From Otatea glauca (taxonomy: Eukaryota > Streptophyta > Magnoliopsida > Poales > Poaceae): DNA of 64,000 nucleotides. The position numbers and the translations under genes were made by a program. A model generated the notes under the pieces. That model saw nothing but the letters and a program-made list of their open reading frames with translations, searched no databases and had not been told where the DNA came from. The number at the start of each line of letters is the position of its first letter. Positions within the stretch are counted from its first letter, which is position 1. This document shows, piece by piece, positions 10,745-24,137 of the stretch. The stretch covers positions 52,394,188 through 52,458,187 of the forward strand of contig CM070718.1 in NCBI GenBank assembly GCA_036346275.1, given 5' to 3'.

Positions 10745-11980
10745 TGTGGAAACGCGCCGTCCCACTTAACATGCATGTGTGTACCCGCTTTTTAAAATAT
10801 TCGGATGAGGCACAATAAGTTTAAGATGTCTTTAATCCTTAACTGGTTTATCTATAACCACCCAACATTTCAAATGCTTGGAACGTTCGGGTCCACATGC
10901 CCGAGAACGTTGAGATCACATGTGTCCGGGAGCTATCTTTACCTTTTGGCGATGACGAAGAACAATAATTTATAAACAATAAATAAGCAACTAAACTTCT
11001 CAGTTAATGTGTAAATTCAACTAAGTTCACATAACTTTTATTATGATGTGAAAGTTCAACGACTAAACCTACTAGACACTATTAATCCAAGAGTGATTAC
11101 TAATACTAGAAAATTATGGTAGATGATGTGATAAGTGAAGTGATAGCGCTACTCCCATCCCATGCATGTTGCCTTTATTGCTCACCTAAAAACATAAAAG
11201 AAGAGTGAGTTCACAACTCAACAAGTACATAATAAAGCAATAAACATTAACAATTTCATCATCATTAACTCATTTACGTCCTCTCCACATTACTCGATGT
11301 AAATTTCAACTTTCTTTTTATTGAAATGCAAATGCTTATGTACATATATATTTCTCTTTAGCATATACGGTATAGTAGAGTGCAACACCCATCAGTGTTT
11401 ACTCAAGCCCGCCATCTTTTATGTGGAGACGTCAAGCCCATTCTCTTTCCCACGTGGGCCCCATCTTCACTCCCATGGAGTGCCTACTTCAGTAGGTATT
11501 TACTCTTCCCACTACCGTAGGATTGTCTACAAACAGTAGGCTATAGATACCACTTAGACCATCTATCTCTATCTCATGATGCATATGATGTTACATTTAT
11601 CTTTTAAGGTAATAATCATCAATCTCATGTTATGACATTCAATTGCCATGAATGAATCTTCAATAGTAAAACAATAATATGAAAGTACCCATAAATTAAT
11701 ATGATAGATCATCCATAACCATTAAACAACAAATTAACCAACTGCCCATTGTTCTAACATAAACTTGCCTTTTAATCACACTTCAGATGGAGTGATGGAT
11801 GGTTGAAGCCAAACCCAAAGTTACACTTCCTACAACAGGTAATACCAACTCAACCACAAGCCATAACAATACATAACATCAAACATAACAATACCGCTCC
11901 TACGCACGGTCTTGAACCTAACTTTCCTTCTCGTCGGATAATTTCTATTATGCTGTCCCGATGGTCGGAGGATCATAAAT
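10745..11980 (-). repeat. Possible older LTR fragment hosting the chromovirus insertion
   Basis: It starts TGTGGAAACG, like the TGTGAGACC ends of the LTRs to its right. At about 11180-11230 it has CACCTAAAAACATAAA followed by AGTGAGTTC, matching the order seen in those LTRs (CACCTAAAAATAATAA, then a TACTCAGCAAGACT segment). The chromovirus interrupts it at 11980. Possible continuations are 41425-42119 and 48198 onward. Ends and family are not proven. Confidence 0.35.
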
Positions 11981-13756
11981 TGTGGGACCCCAGATTTACC
12001 ATCCGAAATCTCCTGTGTATTTCTGTACTAGTTCCAGATCAGTTGCTAGTACACACAGTGAAGCAGTGATGATCATAACCAGAACAGAACGAAGAGAAAA
12101 AAATAGCATAAATATAAATTACCAGCCACATGGCTATTTATTACATCTCCTGGTCACATGACCAGAGTTCTCAGCAGCGGAAACAAAAAAACAACAAGAT
12201 AAAACCCAAAAGACACCACATGCGACGACTATGAGCGCGCGCTTAGTTATCTTGGCGATCGGCCACAAAATTCTCACCATAGAACTCATTGTCTTCGACC
12301 GCATCTTGGTAATTCTCTGATGACAAAATTTTGTATAGCATGTGAGTACAAACGTACTCCGCAAGTCTGGGAAAATGCATCATGAAGGGCTTTCCAAGGA
12401 AGGCTTAATAGGGTTCTTTTGCACAAAGCCAGATTTAACAAACATTATTAGTAATAATTTTCACAAAGCAGTTTTAACAATTATTTGTACAATTGAAATT
12501 ATTTCTAACTCTAGTGAAGGTTCCAACTACCAACACTAGTATACAGGCTCTAACCGCCCATTTTGAAAGATCTTGTTAAACCATCACATGACTCCATCTG
12601 TCATGATTCAAAACAGTTCCATCTACCGATTGGCTCAATCATTAAATAAACATTCGAGAGTTCTAACCACTCCCGAATCCCAAAGCATCAGTTATTTTGA
12701 AAACCAAAACCAAGTCTACCGGTATGAAAGCATTCTTCGCTTTGCCTTTGACCGTAGGCACGGCTATTCGAATAGATTTACTCTGCAGAGGTGTACATCT
12801 TTACCCACAAGACATGATCATCTCTTTAATGCCAAGCGCTACGAACACACTTCCATTGGTGTGCCGGTAGAGAGATCATGACAAGGCCTTTACAATGTAT
12901 ACGCCTAACCCGACCCACCACGAGGTTTCACCATTTGCGTTCCATCCACCCAAGATGAAGCCCCTCTTGCGCGTGTGAGGAATACGACTTGCCTCCATCC
13001 GCACCCACATTCCACCAATCAAGCGAGTCTAAGTTAGGTTTCAAAAATTATTCACCAGTCGTACCCATTATAGACTTGTGGTTGCACGGTAATGCTTAGA
13101 ATGGACAGTCATAAGCATCGGTCCTTAAATTGATTAGGGCGGCTTTCACAAACCAGAACAAATGCTCCATCTGCACCCGCCCGACAAACCATTCCGCCCC
13201 AATCTAAACAATTTTTATTTTATTTTTATTTTACAATAACAGCAGCAATCACCATGCTACAGTTTCGACAAAACACATTTCAACAATATTTTATAATTTA
13301 TCCCACCATAGGCATTTTGATCAACGTCAATCCTAAGCACAGTCTATCGTACGAAACAAGGTCAATCACATAATACATGATTTCATGATTAAATATTAAG
13401 GTTACAAAGGCATGTTAATCAAACAGCAAGGATGTTATTTCGAAATGGGCAAAACTAACATTCTATATTTTAACATCATCGGTTTATGTAAATAGCCATG
13501 CAAGTTGCGAACTTTTTATAAAATAGTTATAAACAATGGGATCAACGTGCGTCAAGGAGACTTGCCTTCGTCGATGAAGTGCGCTGCGCTGTTCTAAAGG
13601 TCTTCTCCTTCGTCGGTGACGACGACCGCTTCTTCGACTACGCGTAAAACGATGCACGAAATGAATAAAATAAAATAAATAAAAACTAAAAAATTATAAT
13701 AAAAATACTTTCAGATAGAGGATGAATTTAGATGAATTTAGGAAGAAGAATGAGGT
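11981..13756 (-). repeat. Chromovirus 3' LTR, part 1
   Basis: Matches 38621 to about 40401 with a few percent mismatches. The LTR is cut at GAGGT (13752-13756), where the 15.6-kb element has inserted. It resumes at 29410 after the repeated GAGGT. Confidence 0.92.
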
Positions 13757-16700
13757 TGTGAGACCCCGTTCTGAAGAACAGGAACCTCCATGTGATTATT
13801 ATGCTATTCCCTGGATCAGTAGCTAGCACTCACATGTTTACAACAATTGCAATCACAACCATACCTCGCATAGATTAAAGTGGAAACTATTACATAAAGG
13901 AAAAGCTACAACTCAGAGAATAAAGCAGCAAAAGAAGCAATATCTTATAGTTTGCCCATCCGACCCGCAGGCAACTGACAAGGCATAAACTCCAGATAGA
14001 ACACGACGAAGAAGATCCCACAACCTGCGACGAAAAGAGACTCGAAGCCTCGCTAACTTCCACCTAAAAATAATAATTAAGCAAGGGCGGGTACTTTACG
14101 TACTCAGCAAGACTTGAGCAAAACCTATAATATATGCAGGCTATTTCAAAGGAAAGGCTAATACAGTTAATTTGCATAAAGCGAAATTGAATTGTAAAAC
14201 AAGTTATCATTTGCAAACGGAATTTATAAAAGCAAGTTGATTGATAAGAAATATATACAACAGTAAGTAATACTCACAGTCCTCCATGACGTGAGTTCGA
14301 AATAAACCAAACCACAAGGTTCATCAATGTCAGCCCTTCGACATAAAGCAACAGTTGCTAAAACAAGTTCAGACCAAACCCAATTTTAGAAAATACCAAA
14401 GACTCTAGCATGGAATAACGTCACCAAGTGTCCTTGACCGTGGACGCGGCTAATCGATTAGATTTACACTCTGCAGAGGTGTACACTTTACCCACAAGGA
14501 ATGATCAACCTTTTCGCCAGATCAATTAACACACTTCCTTTGGTGTGTCGGCAAGGAGATCATACAGAGCCGTTACATTATCTAGACGTGGCTTTACACC
14601 AGCCCGGGGCGTTAACCTCGCCACAAACAGAGACACTCACCCAAGCCGTGGATCCACATTTATCACACACAACACCACGTCTCTCGTCGGGGCAAGGCGT
14701 ACACCGTTGCATTGGTATGTAGAAACCCCTACAGACAGACCTGTCCGGAATGCTGTGCAATCTCGCGCCTTCCATAGATGCAAAGCCACATCTAAACAAC
14801 TTAATTGGCTAAGACTGTCCCACACCAGCCCTCGTGGTTGCACGAAAAACATGGATTCACCGTCCCATCTCTCGGTCCTTAATCCGACACGGGCGATACT
14901 CCACCCTACACTACGTGCAAACCCGTCTGCACATCCGGCTATTGCCAACAATCGCCCGCGTCAAACCATAGTTTTATTTTGGGTTTTTAACAAACTACCA
15001 GCAACCATTTTCCCAAAAAGGACCATTTAGGTTCCATATAAAACATTTCAGGAAACAATTTTAATCATGACCATCTGCCCCACAAAAGCTAAAGCATGGC
15101 TAAGCAAGGATAACATGATCGCATATACCCAATTTGGCATTAAATAATGTCTAGCCCTATTCTATGGTTATCAAGGTTCACATTTTCATAATTATCAAGG
15201 AGTTTCATGTGACAACAGGTATATCTACCAATCTCCCAAAATAGCGAATTTACAGAAAGTAAACGCATGCATGAAACAATTTGATGAACAAAAGGAATAT
15301 AAAATACTGGGATCAATATGGTCAAAGGGGCGCTTGCCTTGCTTAATCATTGCTTACGGTGAAGACGAGGTCGCAATAGATGAAGTCGATGACGGAAACG
15401 GCAACATCGGGTTCTACACGTCGTTCAACGGAAATAAAGCAAATAACAAGCTTTAATAAGGGTAAAAAGAAAACAGACAGCAAACCAAATAAAGATTCAC
15501 TGCAGAAAACAGGAAGGCTTTAGGATTTGAATTAGATGATTTCAGGACCTCATGAAATAGATAATTACACATTCACATAAATAGCGACTTTTATGGAGAA
15601 CAAACACGGTTTCTCTTAAAGATTATCTATTCTTAAATTACGAATTCAAGAGGCTAAAATTATGAATTCTTGTATTTATAACTTTGAATTATAGATACTA
15701 AAATTATTTAGATTAATAGAACTAAAACACTAGCTAAAGGGGTTATGCGAATAGTACTTAATCTGAAGTGATACTACACAAGGAATGATTTTGAATAAGG
15801 TACATTTGCTAAGTTAGGTTTTTGGACTTATTTATGGTTTCCCAGAAGGTTCTGGTGATACAAATATATTAATTACAGATATCTTCATTATTACAAAGTT
15901 TGCTTATTCATATTATGAAGCTCATTAAACATAATACTTAGGGTTATTTAGCTAATAGGATTTATACGCAAAACTTGATGAAATAAGATTATTTCTTTGG
16001 AAATGGATAGCATATACTTTGAAGAATGTATCTAGGCTGATTTCATACACTTTGGTGTTTAGACGAGATATTATTTTCAGGGCTGAAGACGCTTATGAAA
16101 TATTAAAGGTTGTAACAATCATACTTTTTAGGGGTATTCAGCTAGCAAGACTTAATCGAAACGTAAGTTGTAAATAAAATATTTTTCTAGAATATGGTAG
16201 ACCATATCCCAAACATCATTTCTAAACTGATTTCCATAGTTCTTGCATTTAGACGAGAGGTTCTACGGATCGATGAAAAGCTTGATAGTTCAATTTACTA
16301 CTCGATAAGGATTCAGTTTTTGATATAAGATTGCGACTACACCGTCTAGGATAATCTACTCATTTTTCAGGTATTAACAAGTATGACTTTAGAAGTGATT
16401 TAAAGTTGGTTTTGCGACAATTGGCTTTTATCCGAAATGTTTTTCCTATAAGCGATCATTAGGGTTTAACATTATTTTATTTCAACCTAGCACAAACATA
16501 AGATATTTTTGCCTAATCAGCAAGGGTACTATTTTTTTCAGAGCTACAGTATTTGGTTTCGTCAAATTTAGAGTTTATTTGTTAAAGTTATAACCATTTA
16601 AATCATGCAAGTATTAACATTTTGACTATTAAACATTTACTGTTTTATATAGTAAACTTTAAATATTATTTTATATCTAAGATCCTTGCAATATTAGGAG

Positions 16701-17186
16701 TAAAACAAAACTGATTTGGTGATTATTTGAATTCATTTGATCTCTCTATTGACTATTTGATTCTATATGCATGTACATATACATTTTATATTTAGATTAT
16801 TTCATATTGTTAAAGATAGTTCAAATCAATCCACTTATTAATTATTTTGGAAAATTAAGGTATTATACTGCCATGCTAATATTTAGAATCCAATTTTTAC
16901 TTATTCCATATTTCTTTATCCAAATTATGCTTATTTGAATTTCCAAGGCATTGATTACAATCTTTAATAGAAAGTAATTCAAACATAAATGAAATTTGAA
17001 TATTTTCATATATTTGAACTTCTGGAAACATGAGTATTTCACTAAAATTGGTTTTATCCATTTCTAAGTTTGTTTACAACATTTTAACATGTAGTATGTT
17101 TTTACCCTTTTCTTTCAAATTTGAATTTAAAATCTATCCAGTGAACATTTTCAAAATGTTATTCCATATTATGAAAGAATTAGATT

Positions 17187-17633
17187 TTAGGTGAATTTAG
17201 AATTTTGTTTCATTTCATTTGGAGTTACAACGCAAAATCTATAAGCATTTGAATCAATTCGGGTATTGAAATAAACTGAAAATATTGAAAATACGCTTTC
17301 TCTATAGTGAAGGCGCCTTTTACCGTTTGCACTGAGGAGGACATGACCGGCTGACAGAGGGGGCCCGCGGTGCAGTGAGGGAAAAACAGGGGCGGCGCTA
17401 GGGCTCGTTGGCGACGGCGCTCCAGCGAGGGTCCGGCCGAATGGGCAGCACGGTAGGCACCAGGGGGTCATGGCGCATCCGTGGGTGGTGTTGATCACCG
17501 GCGGGGATGGCCGGAGTGGGCTTCCACCGGCGGCATGCGGCGGAGGGAGGTGTGGCTCGCCGGGGAAGAAATGGAGTGAGTTTCCGGTTGAATCGGTAAC
17601 GGCTTGAGCATTAGAGAGGTCAGGGGATTCCAT
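17187..17633 (-). CDS. LTR leader ORF, 148 codons (3' LTR copy)
   Basis: I start at the ATG at 17631-17633, which has a strong context (AAAATGG); the frame upstream of it has only GTG. It lies about 315 bp downstream of the LTR TATA box, inside the transcribed leader. The product begins MESPDLSNAQAVTDSTGNS and is Pro/Ser/Gly-rich, with a GCAMTPWCLPC cysteine cluster in the middle and no known domain, signal peptide or membrane segment. A related ORF of the same type starts at 45096 in a different LTR family. Function is unknown. The GGTAAAATGG around the start could instead be a splice donor, so coding status is unproven. Confidence 0.35.
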   Translation of the reverse strand: MESPDLSNAQAVTDSTGNSLHFFPGEPHLPPPHAAGGSPLRPSPPVINTTHGCAMTPWCLPCCPFGRTLAGAPSPTSPSAAPVFPSLHRGPPLSAGHVLLSANGKRRLHYRESVFSIFSVYFNTRIDSNAYRFCVVTPNEMKQNSKFT

Positions 17634-17947
17634 TTTACCGGTTGGCTGGGCCAGAGCTTGGCCGAGGAAGCGCACCACCGAGCGGCCAGAGTTGAAGAAG
17701 AAGGCGCACGGTGCGGCGGCTCTGCAGGCGAAGAGGGATAGAATTTTGACTTGCTTAGTAATCTATGGTGCCGAGTGAAGCTAGAGGAAGAATCAATTTC
17801 AACAATTGTTACCGATTTTGCTCAATTCACTGACTTCCCCTCTTTTCGGGTTTTCCGGCGAAATGGCGAAGAACAAGGTTTCAAGCTTCTGTGTTTGGTT
17901 TAGGGAGTGAATGAGAAGAAGGGAGTCTCAATGCGACGCTTCTAGGG

Positions 17948-17955
17948 TATTTATA
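17948..17955 (-). promoter_or_regulatory. LTR TATA box (3' LTR copy)
   Basis: TATAAATA on the minus strand within CTCGGCTATAAATACCC, about 1.1 kb from the LTR 5' end. The related LTR at 44764 has CTCGGCTATAAAAGCC at the matching place. This leaves more than 4 kb of LTR as transcribed leader. Confidence 0.6.
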
Positions 17956-19056
17956 GCCGAGAGGAGTCGGTTCCACAGGGTTTGGACGGAGAAGAGGAGT
18001 TGCGGTTCGGTTTGAACAAGGTGGCGTGAGCTCTGGCATCCGGACAAGGCAGGGCATGGCGCGGGAGACAGAGAGGACGGCAAGGCGTGGCTCTGGTCAA
18101 CTGGAATTGGTGCGGCGATGCACTGAATCGAGCGGGGACAGGCAAGACCGGGCGAAGGATCGGGAGAAGGAGCGAGCACTCGGCTGCGAGGAGAAAAGAA
18201 AAAAAAGGAGAAGGGAAAGAGTGGTCGACTACCGGGCAGGGTCGTGAGATAGGGCGAGAGAGATAAACTTCACGCAGACAGCTCCATGTGATCATTCAAA
18301 TCGCTATCAAATCAGTGTGTGATTTTGTGAAACTTTTTGACCAGGCTCTCCTAGTAGTTTGTAACGCCCAGTAAACATTTTGGACTAAAATATCTTACAC
18401 TGAATTAACTAAAATTCTGACACTGTACATCTACCAAAATTTCCATTTCGGGTTTTTATTTATTTAAAGGTTCAAAATGTATTATTTATTTTTAAAACTT
18501 TTTTAGTAGTTTTTATTGGGTTAAGAATGTCTCTATAAAAATTTAAAGTCAAAATATTAGGTAATTATTTTATAAAAATTTTGACATGGAAATTTTCAGA
18601 TTTTCAATGCCGCTGTTTTTGAATTTTTAGAAGGTCTAAATTACATGATAAATTCTTGATATTTTTACCAGAGGTAAATATTGTATTGTGGGAATCATGG
18701 TAAATTTTCCAGGTGTAGATGATTTTCGAAAATTTTATAATAAATCTGTCCTTGCACTATTTGGAGGTCAAAAGGATGTCTTTTCAACTTTTTATTCACT
18801 ATGCTATGCATTAAAAATTCATGTACCAGCTAAAATGATTTTAAATATATAAACTTTTCAAGATTTTACTTTTACCTTTTATCTTCTTACCATTTTACCA
18901 TTTCCCATTTACTAATTCTATTTGTTGGATTTCTATACAATACAAAATTCCAAAGGAATTTAAATAAGAACCAATAAAGCCAATAAAACTCATAAATAAA
19001 TATTTTTAAATTTAAAATATTTATTTTTATATTATTTTATTCTTCGGGATGTTACA

Positions 19057-19070
19057 AATCTACCCCCCTT
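19057..19070 (-). other. Polypurine tract of the LARD-like element
   Basis: The minus strand reads AAGGGGGGTAGATT, directly next to the start of the 3' LTR. An 8-bp inverted repeat (AAATCTCG/CGAGATTT, 19075-19094) follows on the internal side. Confidence 0.75.
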
Positions 19071-22000
19071 ACAGAAATCTCGTCCCCGAGATTTGCAAGG
19101 ACTAGGTAGGTTATGGAACTTTTTCTTTTCAGAAGTAACTTTATCGTTTCCTTGTATTCTTATCTTCAGTGTAGTTGCTTTACTGGAGTTTCTTCTTGCA
19201 ATTCCGAACGAATGTGCTGAGAATAAAGAAGGCTTCTATTTGGGTTTTGCGTAAGCAGATAAGGGATATTATTATATATCTCTTTTGATTAAAAATCTAG
19301 GATTGTTAATAAGGATGATCAAATTTAGAGAATAGCACTTAGTATGCTTAGGATACTTGAGGTAAAAGAAAAGAGGCATTGTCATTAGATTCATTTGGAA
19401 AGGACCAAATGTTATCATCAAGAAACGACATTTGAATACAATGGTTGATCTGTATAGTCAACATTAGTTGACGAGATTAGCTGAGAATGAATGTCATTCA
19501 AAGTTGTCTTTAGATTGAAAACAAGGTAAGATAATTCAACAATTTGGCATGAGGTAGGAGGATTATAATATGATCCTGATGATTTAATTCGTTTGGTCAT
19601 CTTGGTAAACATAGGGTTTTGATTTTCTTTGTTTGGCAATTATGAAGGAATATAACGTACAGAGTCAAAAGGGTTGATTGCAGGAATTGACTACATAAAG
19701 GACGTACTCAATACCACACTAAGCGTTAGATGCAATCATATGTGAAATATGTTTATATTCAGAGCCTATCATCGAGGCAGGGTTACTCTAGGTACTTGAT
19801 GTTTTCCTAAGTCTTTGTAACGGCTTGGAGATTACTAATGTATTCCTTGACGAGGTGAAGAACTTTTCTTGGCCAGATGTTGGCGAAGTGTTGAGGTTCT
19901 TCTTGGTTAATGTAGATGGCGTTATCCATCTTATTCGAAACAATAGCAAGTTTGTTTGCTAATGTTATAAAACAAATGATCAGAAGGCGACTAGGGTCAA
20001 AGGGTTGACCTTGGAATTAAATTTGAATTCTAGCAGGGTTCAAATATATATATATATATAAGCATCGTATCCAATACTGCATCTGGTAGGTCATAAGTTT
20101 CTTTCGTGAATAAGTGCTGTGGGTAACTGGGATTGATGAGGTTAGTTGCGAATAAATTTGGTTTGAGCTGACTTTTAGAAACATAAGTAGGAGACAGCTA
20201 AATCCGAGGTGTTAATTTTTCATTGATTACGAATGTATGGAGGACTTATCGGGTAATGGTTAAAGACGAGAATTGAAAGGTTAGCACTTGACCTTTTACC
20301 GGCCATTTGGATAGACTAAGTTAAGACATATTTTGATGAGAGTTCAGTAAGATTTAATATGCAACATTTCACTTATCAAATCATTACTTTAAGAATAGTT
20401 CGTATATGAACTTTTGGTTGACTTCAAGTAGATCTAAAGAGACAAGATAATTTCAAATTAATCTAAGTTCTAATAGAAACTGTATTTATAAGGGATGTAT
20501 CTAACATTGAGTCAGGTATATGTTATGTTTGATGTCTTGAGTTGGTGTAGATGCATGTTTAAGGAATCGTTGATCTTCAGATTTTTGAAGTCAGTTTTAA
20601 GGTTATAACAAAGCTTCCTAGGGTTGAGAATGAAATAGATTTTGTTTCTTCTTTAGGCAACTGTTGGGATATTGCCCATGTTTACTACATCAAAAGCAAG
20701 AAAGTTTGGCTTTCCGGTTTTGAGTAACAGACAGATGTCCATTGGTGTTGTTGGAGGGATGACAAATGACGATTGAAATTCAACATGGAGTTGAGTAGAA
20801 TTCTTTTTAAAACAAGTATCTTTGCTCAAGCATCATTTCTTTAATTGATTTTTCGAGTAAACTGCTTCGGATTTTATTTCTTTTACTCTTGGAGTCATAA
20901 TTTTGACCGAGTCTTCTATGAGATATGGTCACGTTTCAAAGCTTGATGAAGATCCAAAAGAACAAGATATTCGTTTTTGAAACGAACATGCGGCATGACA
21001 GAGTTTGAAAGGAATCATCACTCGAAGATGACAAGCTGTATTTAAAGGAAGAACGGCTAGGACAGCAACTAGTTCCAAGTTCATCTGACAGCTAGTTTTT
21101 CATCTTACATGCAGATTTATGGAGCACGCTTTCTGCAAGATGCAGGACAGGGAAAACGCTAAAACGCTTGAGGTCATCGTAAAAGCAATGGTTGGCTGAG
21201 CACGATCCTTGTCAACACAGAGAAGTTTGCGGTGTTTGTAGAAAAGAAGCGGGGTAAACCAAGAGAAGCATGGTTAGGTATTTAAAAAGGAATGAAAATG
21301 TTTCCACAAAATGTGAACGGATGCGAGTAAAGGCGGCCAAGTTGCAACAGGTCTGTGCAACAAGTGTTGTTTCATTGCTTAATTGACTAAGGAACAGGGG
21401 AAGCTTAATGACTGAATGTATGTGCGGTGATAGTGAATGACAGGGTTGAACTAGGCGCACATGTGCAGAGATGTGGTAACGGGGAGTGATACAGTCTCCT
21501 GATTGAGATGTAAAGTGACCTATATAGGCGCTTAAGGCAGTACAAACGGAGTTTGAACGGTGACGGTTTTGGTTGCCGGTCAAGCGATGACATTGGAAAT
21601 TCAATGGCAGGACATGACTAGGGCAGAGATAAGAGCATAGTGCCTGTCTCATCATCATTACTGGCATTGGTGAGTCGGGCATTGTTTTGACCTACCACAG
21701 TGGAGTGAGGGAGATGGTGCGCCCTACTGTGGTGATCATCAGGTAGTGGGAGCAAGCCATCGAAGCCGGTGCCAAATGTGAACGCAAAGAAAAATTGCGC
21801 TCTACTCTGTACCGGGCTTGTTTGAAAGAAAGGTAAAGGAGAGGAGAAGGAAAAGACTAGGTGAACAGATGCAGTGTCGAATTGATCCCTTTTGTTGTGT
21901 GTGCAGTGGAACTACGTGATCAGTACAATGAATTGCATTAGATGTTTGGTTTTAACAAAAAGCTGGCTGCTTGCTGTCTTGGAGAAGAAAAGTATGTGTC

Positions 22001-24126
22001 TGGTGATTTTGTTTGATTACAGCGAGTACTTGTGCTAAGGTTGGGGATTCTGGCATTCGTTTTTCTTGGTTGGGTTTCACGAAGTAGATGAGGAGTGTTA
22101 GCAATTTATACAAAGAATCATTAGCAAAAATAAGCTAATTTAAGGAGAGGTACTCAGTTTGTTAAAACGTTTGAGATGAACGAAAAGATGCATCTCAACT
22201 AGGATTATTTGGGGAGAGCCGAAGGTTGATTATAAAGGCTAAAAATTTTATTACTCATTACTTCTTGTGAATGCATTAATAGATTGTGTCGCAGGCATCT
22301 TCAAGATGTTGAAATTGGGAGGATGTGGTTAGATGAAAGTTATCCATTTTACAAAGCAACATTCTGTTCATTAACATATTATTTTGAGAGTAGCCTATAT
22401 ATGGATTAGGTAATTGCTGGTTAGTTTACAAGGCAATGCCTCATTCATTAAAACATTGTTTTCGAGGTTGGTTACTGGGTAGTTATTAGTTCATAAGGCA
22501 ACTTTTCGTTCCTTAAAATTTTCTTAATTAGATTTTCTTATTAAATAAGGGTTGGCACATCGTAAATTCCAACCTAATGGTTTAATATTTACGAGAGTAA
22601 CCCGAAAGCAACATAGAAGTTTCACAACAAAATTGCAATAACACAATAAATTTACATATGTTCAACTTAGTATGTGGGAGGGGTATCTAATGTTTTCCTT
22701 CTACTATCCTAACCATACGTATTTCTGCACAAGAGGTTTATTATGTAGTTAAAAAAATGTGTCATTTGGATAATACTATCTTTAAAAAAAGCCATTTGAC
22801 GACGAGTTTCTTTTAATCTTTGTACTACTTGCTGTGTCGTTGGTCCAAAGTTTCTATGAAGTCGGTGAAGTTATGATTTTTTTTTCTACTTCCATCTTCT
22901 TAAGGTTATTAACGCGAACGTCATGATGTTGTCAACTTACTACCAGAATTACTTTCAAAAAGATTTGTCGGTAGTTTTTATTAAGCATAAGGAGAGAATT
23001 CCTTCTAGAAAGAATAACTAGAAGCGAAGAAAGAAAGCTCTACAGAGAAGAAATGGGTATATGAAATATCCATTAAAAGGGAAGAGTACACAAATAAGGA
23101 AACTAAATCTCACAAATGGGAAAAGAGTATATCTACAACAAATGCTTCTCTTTTATATTTCTTTTAGAAAATAAGACTTTCGGTTTTTTTTCCAGTTTCC
23201 ATTCAGAAGCATAGAACTTTTCTGATTCTAGCTTAGTTTCATGGCATATAATCTAGGCAAGACAACGAAATGGGTTTTAAAGCATGGTTAGAAATTATCA
23301 CTGGAAAGATTATATTTTAACTAGCCTAATGCAGCTTATGTTAGTTTGTTGGTTACTAACATGGTAAGGTCCCGGCCTTGATTTTTAAAAAGTTAATGAC
23401 CAAAAGATTATACAGATGAGAAGTCTTCAAAAAGAAAGGGTAAGCTTGTATGAAATTTTACAGAAGGAAGAGGTAAGATATTTTATGATTTCTTATTTAT
23501 CCTATGGTTTGAATTTTCCATATTCATACATAAGGACAACTTATTGTGAAACTTTAACCTAGAGGTTAAGTTCACACATAAATCACCCGGGCAAACAAAA
23601 TAAAAACCAATTCACAATAGCAAAAGAAAGACACCACATAAAAACGCTTTATATAAGTCGAGTGGAATAACATGCCACGTATAAGGGTTCCTTTCCTAAC
23701 GAAGAACCTAACATACTCCAATCTTCTGCATTCTACAGTTGGGCGATGTTGTCCCTTCATGAAGTAGAATCTTTGTACTCTACTTCTACTTCGACGAAGG
23801 TAGTAAAGCGTTGTCTACTTCTTGAGATTGTTGGCGTAGATATTGTGGTCTTCATCGGCTAGCATGAAGGATGGTAGCGACATGTCTTGGACATCTTCAA
23901 AAGCAACTAGCGAAGATGGGCTATATGCGAGAATTACTTTTAAGGAAAGAAGAATTTATTTATAAACCAAAATGAAAGTGTGGTTAAGAGTAGGATCTTA
24001 AGGAGGAGGTAAGAATAGCAAAGTCTACCTTCTGCAAATACAGTAGCTTTTGGAAATAAGATTTTGAACTTACTTATTCCAACACTAACGACCATTCTAT
24101 CTAGGGTTTATCCTCTGATCAAGATA

Positions 24127-24137
24127 GCTCGATACCA
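24127..24137 (-). other. Primer binding site of the LARD-like element
   Basis: TGGTATCGAGC on the minus strand, 6 bases from the 5' LTR. It matches the initiator-Met type TGGTATCAGAGC apart from one missing base. Confidence 0.65.

Larger units (their letters stand above)
13757..19056 (-). repeat. 3' LTR of the LARD-like element (5300 bp)
   Basis: Near-identical to 24144-29404. I count roughly 15-20 differences in the first 650 aligned bases. It holds a minus-strand TATA box at 17948-17955, a GC-rich leader block at about 17300-17700 with a small ORF, and long AT-rich stretches. Other ORFs in it, for example near 14501-15030, recur in the other LTR only because the LTRs are copies of each other. 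Confidence 0.93.

Noticed and set aside
14501..15030. ORFs repeated at 24886-25417 that looked like a duplicated gene.
   Set aside because: The repetition is only the two LTRs of one element, and the frames differ by indels between the copies.
18359..18372. TGTAACGCCCAG inside the 5.3-kb LTR, resembling another LTR start.
   Set aside because: The other LTR copy has TGCAACGCCCAG in the same context with no insertion, and there is no target duplication.
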